NCBI RefSeq assembly: GCF_023856365.1
Contig: NC_064549.1
Location: forward strand, 9,689,608-9,753,607
DNA: 64,000 nucleotides
Source: Brienomyrus brachyistius
Taxonomy: Eukaryota > Chordata > Actinopteri > Osteoglossiformes > Mormyridae
Direction of reading: 5' to 3'
The notes beneath the pieces are model-generated. The model was given only the letters and a program-made list of their open reading frames with translations, made no database searches and was not told the DNA's origin. Below, piece after piece: positions 63,646-64,000 of this stretch (its first letter is position 1; every line of letters begins with the position of its first letter). Made by a program: the position numbers and the translations under genes.

Positions 63646-64000
63646 CCTAGGCTGTGCATTAAATAACTGTTAACAGGGGTGTCAGGGGGCCATGGATACC
63701 CTTGGCAGATTCAGGGGGCCCAGTACTTTATAGGGGCGTGAAAAAAAAATTACTCAAGGGTCCTGATGAGAATCCATAGCGACACCCGACTGTTAATAAC
63801 AACAAAACTCAGTCAGTCTGCCTTGCAGTATTCTCGTCTCACACCGACACCTGATTTGGGCTCTCTGAGCACTAACCCCGCTGCCTGCAGAGAATTTTCA
63901 GGTTTCAAAGTTTCGACACCGCAGGGGTTACTGGGTGCATGTTATTGTGGGCGCGCTCGTCGCATGGATGCATACGGAGGCGCCTGCACACGAGTTGTAG
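63646..64000. other. right end of window, no gene seen
   Basis: Unique-looking sequence with no supported feature. Confidence 0.4.

Overview
This is a vertebrate nuclear window, most likely from a teleost fish. The genes have GT-AG introns, and the spaces between them are full of fish-type tRNA-derived SINEs, short palindromic DNA transposons, microsatellites and long homopolymers. I cannot name the species. There is no bacterial, phage or CRISPR content and no operon structure.

Layout. Positions 1-2408 hold no recognisable gene. A single-exon class A GPCR of the prolactin-releasing-peptide receptor type lies at 2409-3578 (+). Positions 3.6-15 kb are intergenic, with a SINE, a solo LTR bounded by a 5-bp target duplication, a palindromic MITE and a SINE with a perfect 13-bp target duplication. 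A second class A GPCR of the proton/lipid-sensing group (GPR132/G2A-like) lies at 15074-16045 (-). Positions 16-28 kb are intergenic, with a 68-bp near-perfect palindrome, a pogo/Tigger-like MITE, further MITEs and SINEs, and a frameshifted LINE fragment.

Positions 28059-41347 (-) carry 17 exons of a protein kinase D2 gene (prkd2). They run from the N-terminal ubiquitin-like/dimerisation region through the C1a and C1b zinc fingers, the PH domain and the kinase domain to the stop codon. About 834 residues are recovered with consistent splice phases. The extreme N-terminal exon is not found and may lie beyond 64,000, so 41.3-64 kb is either its first intron or intergenic DNA. This right-hand part is repeat-rich.

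The three genes are independent signalling genes: two receptors and a diacylglycerol-responsive kinase acting downstream of GPCR/PLC signalling. Nothing in the window shows that they work as a unit. I found no novel multi-gene system. The most interesting non-genic signal is that several tandem arrays (51.2-51.5 kb, 62.5-63.6 kb, and a dinucleotide array at 21.4 kb) grew inside copies of one tRNA-derived SINE. The two larger arrays create long spurious ORFs, and so does an unrelated 44-bp minisatellite lying about 20 bp inside a prkd2 intron.
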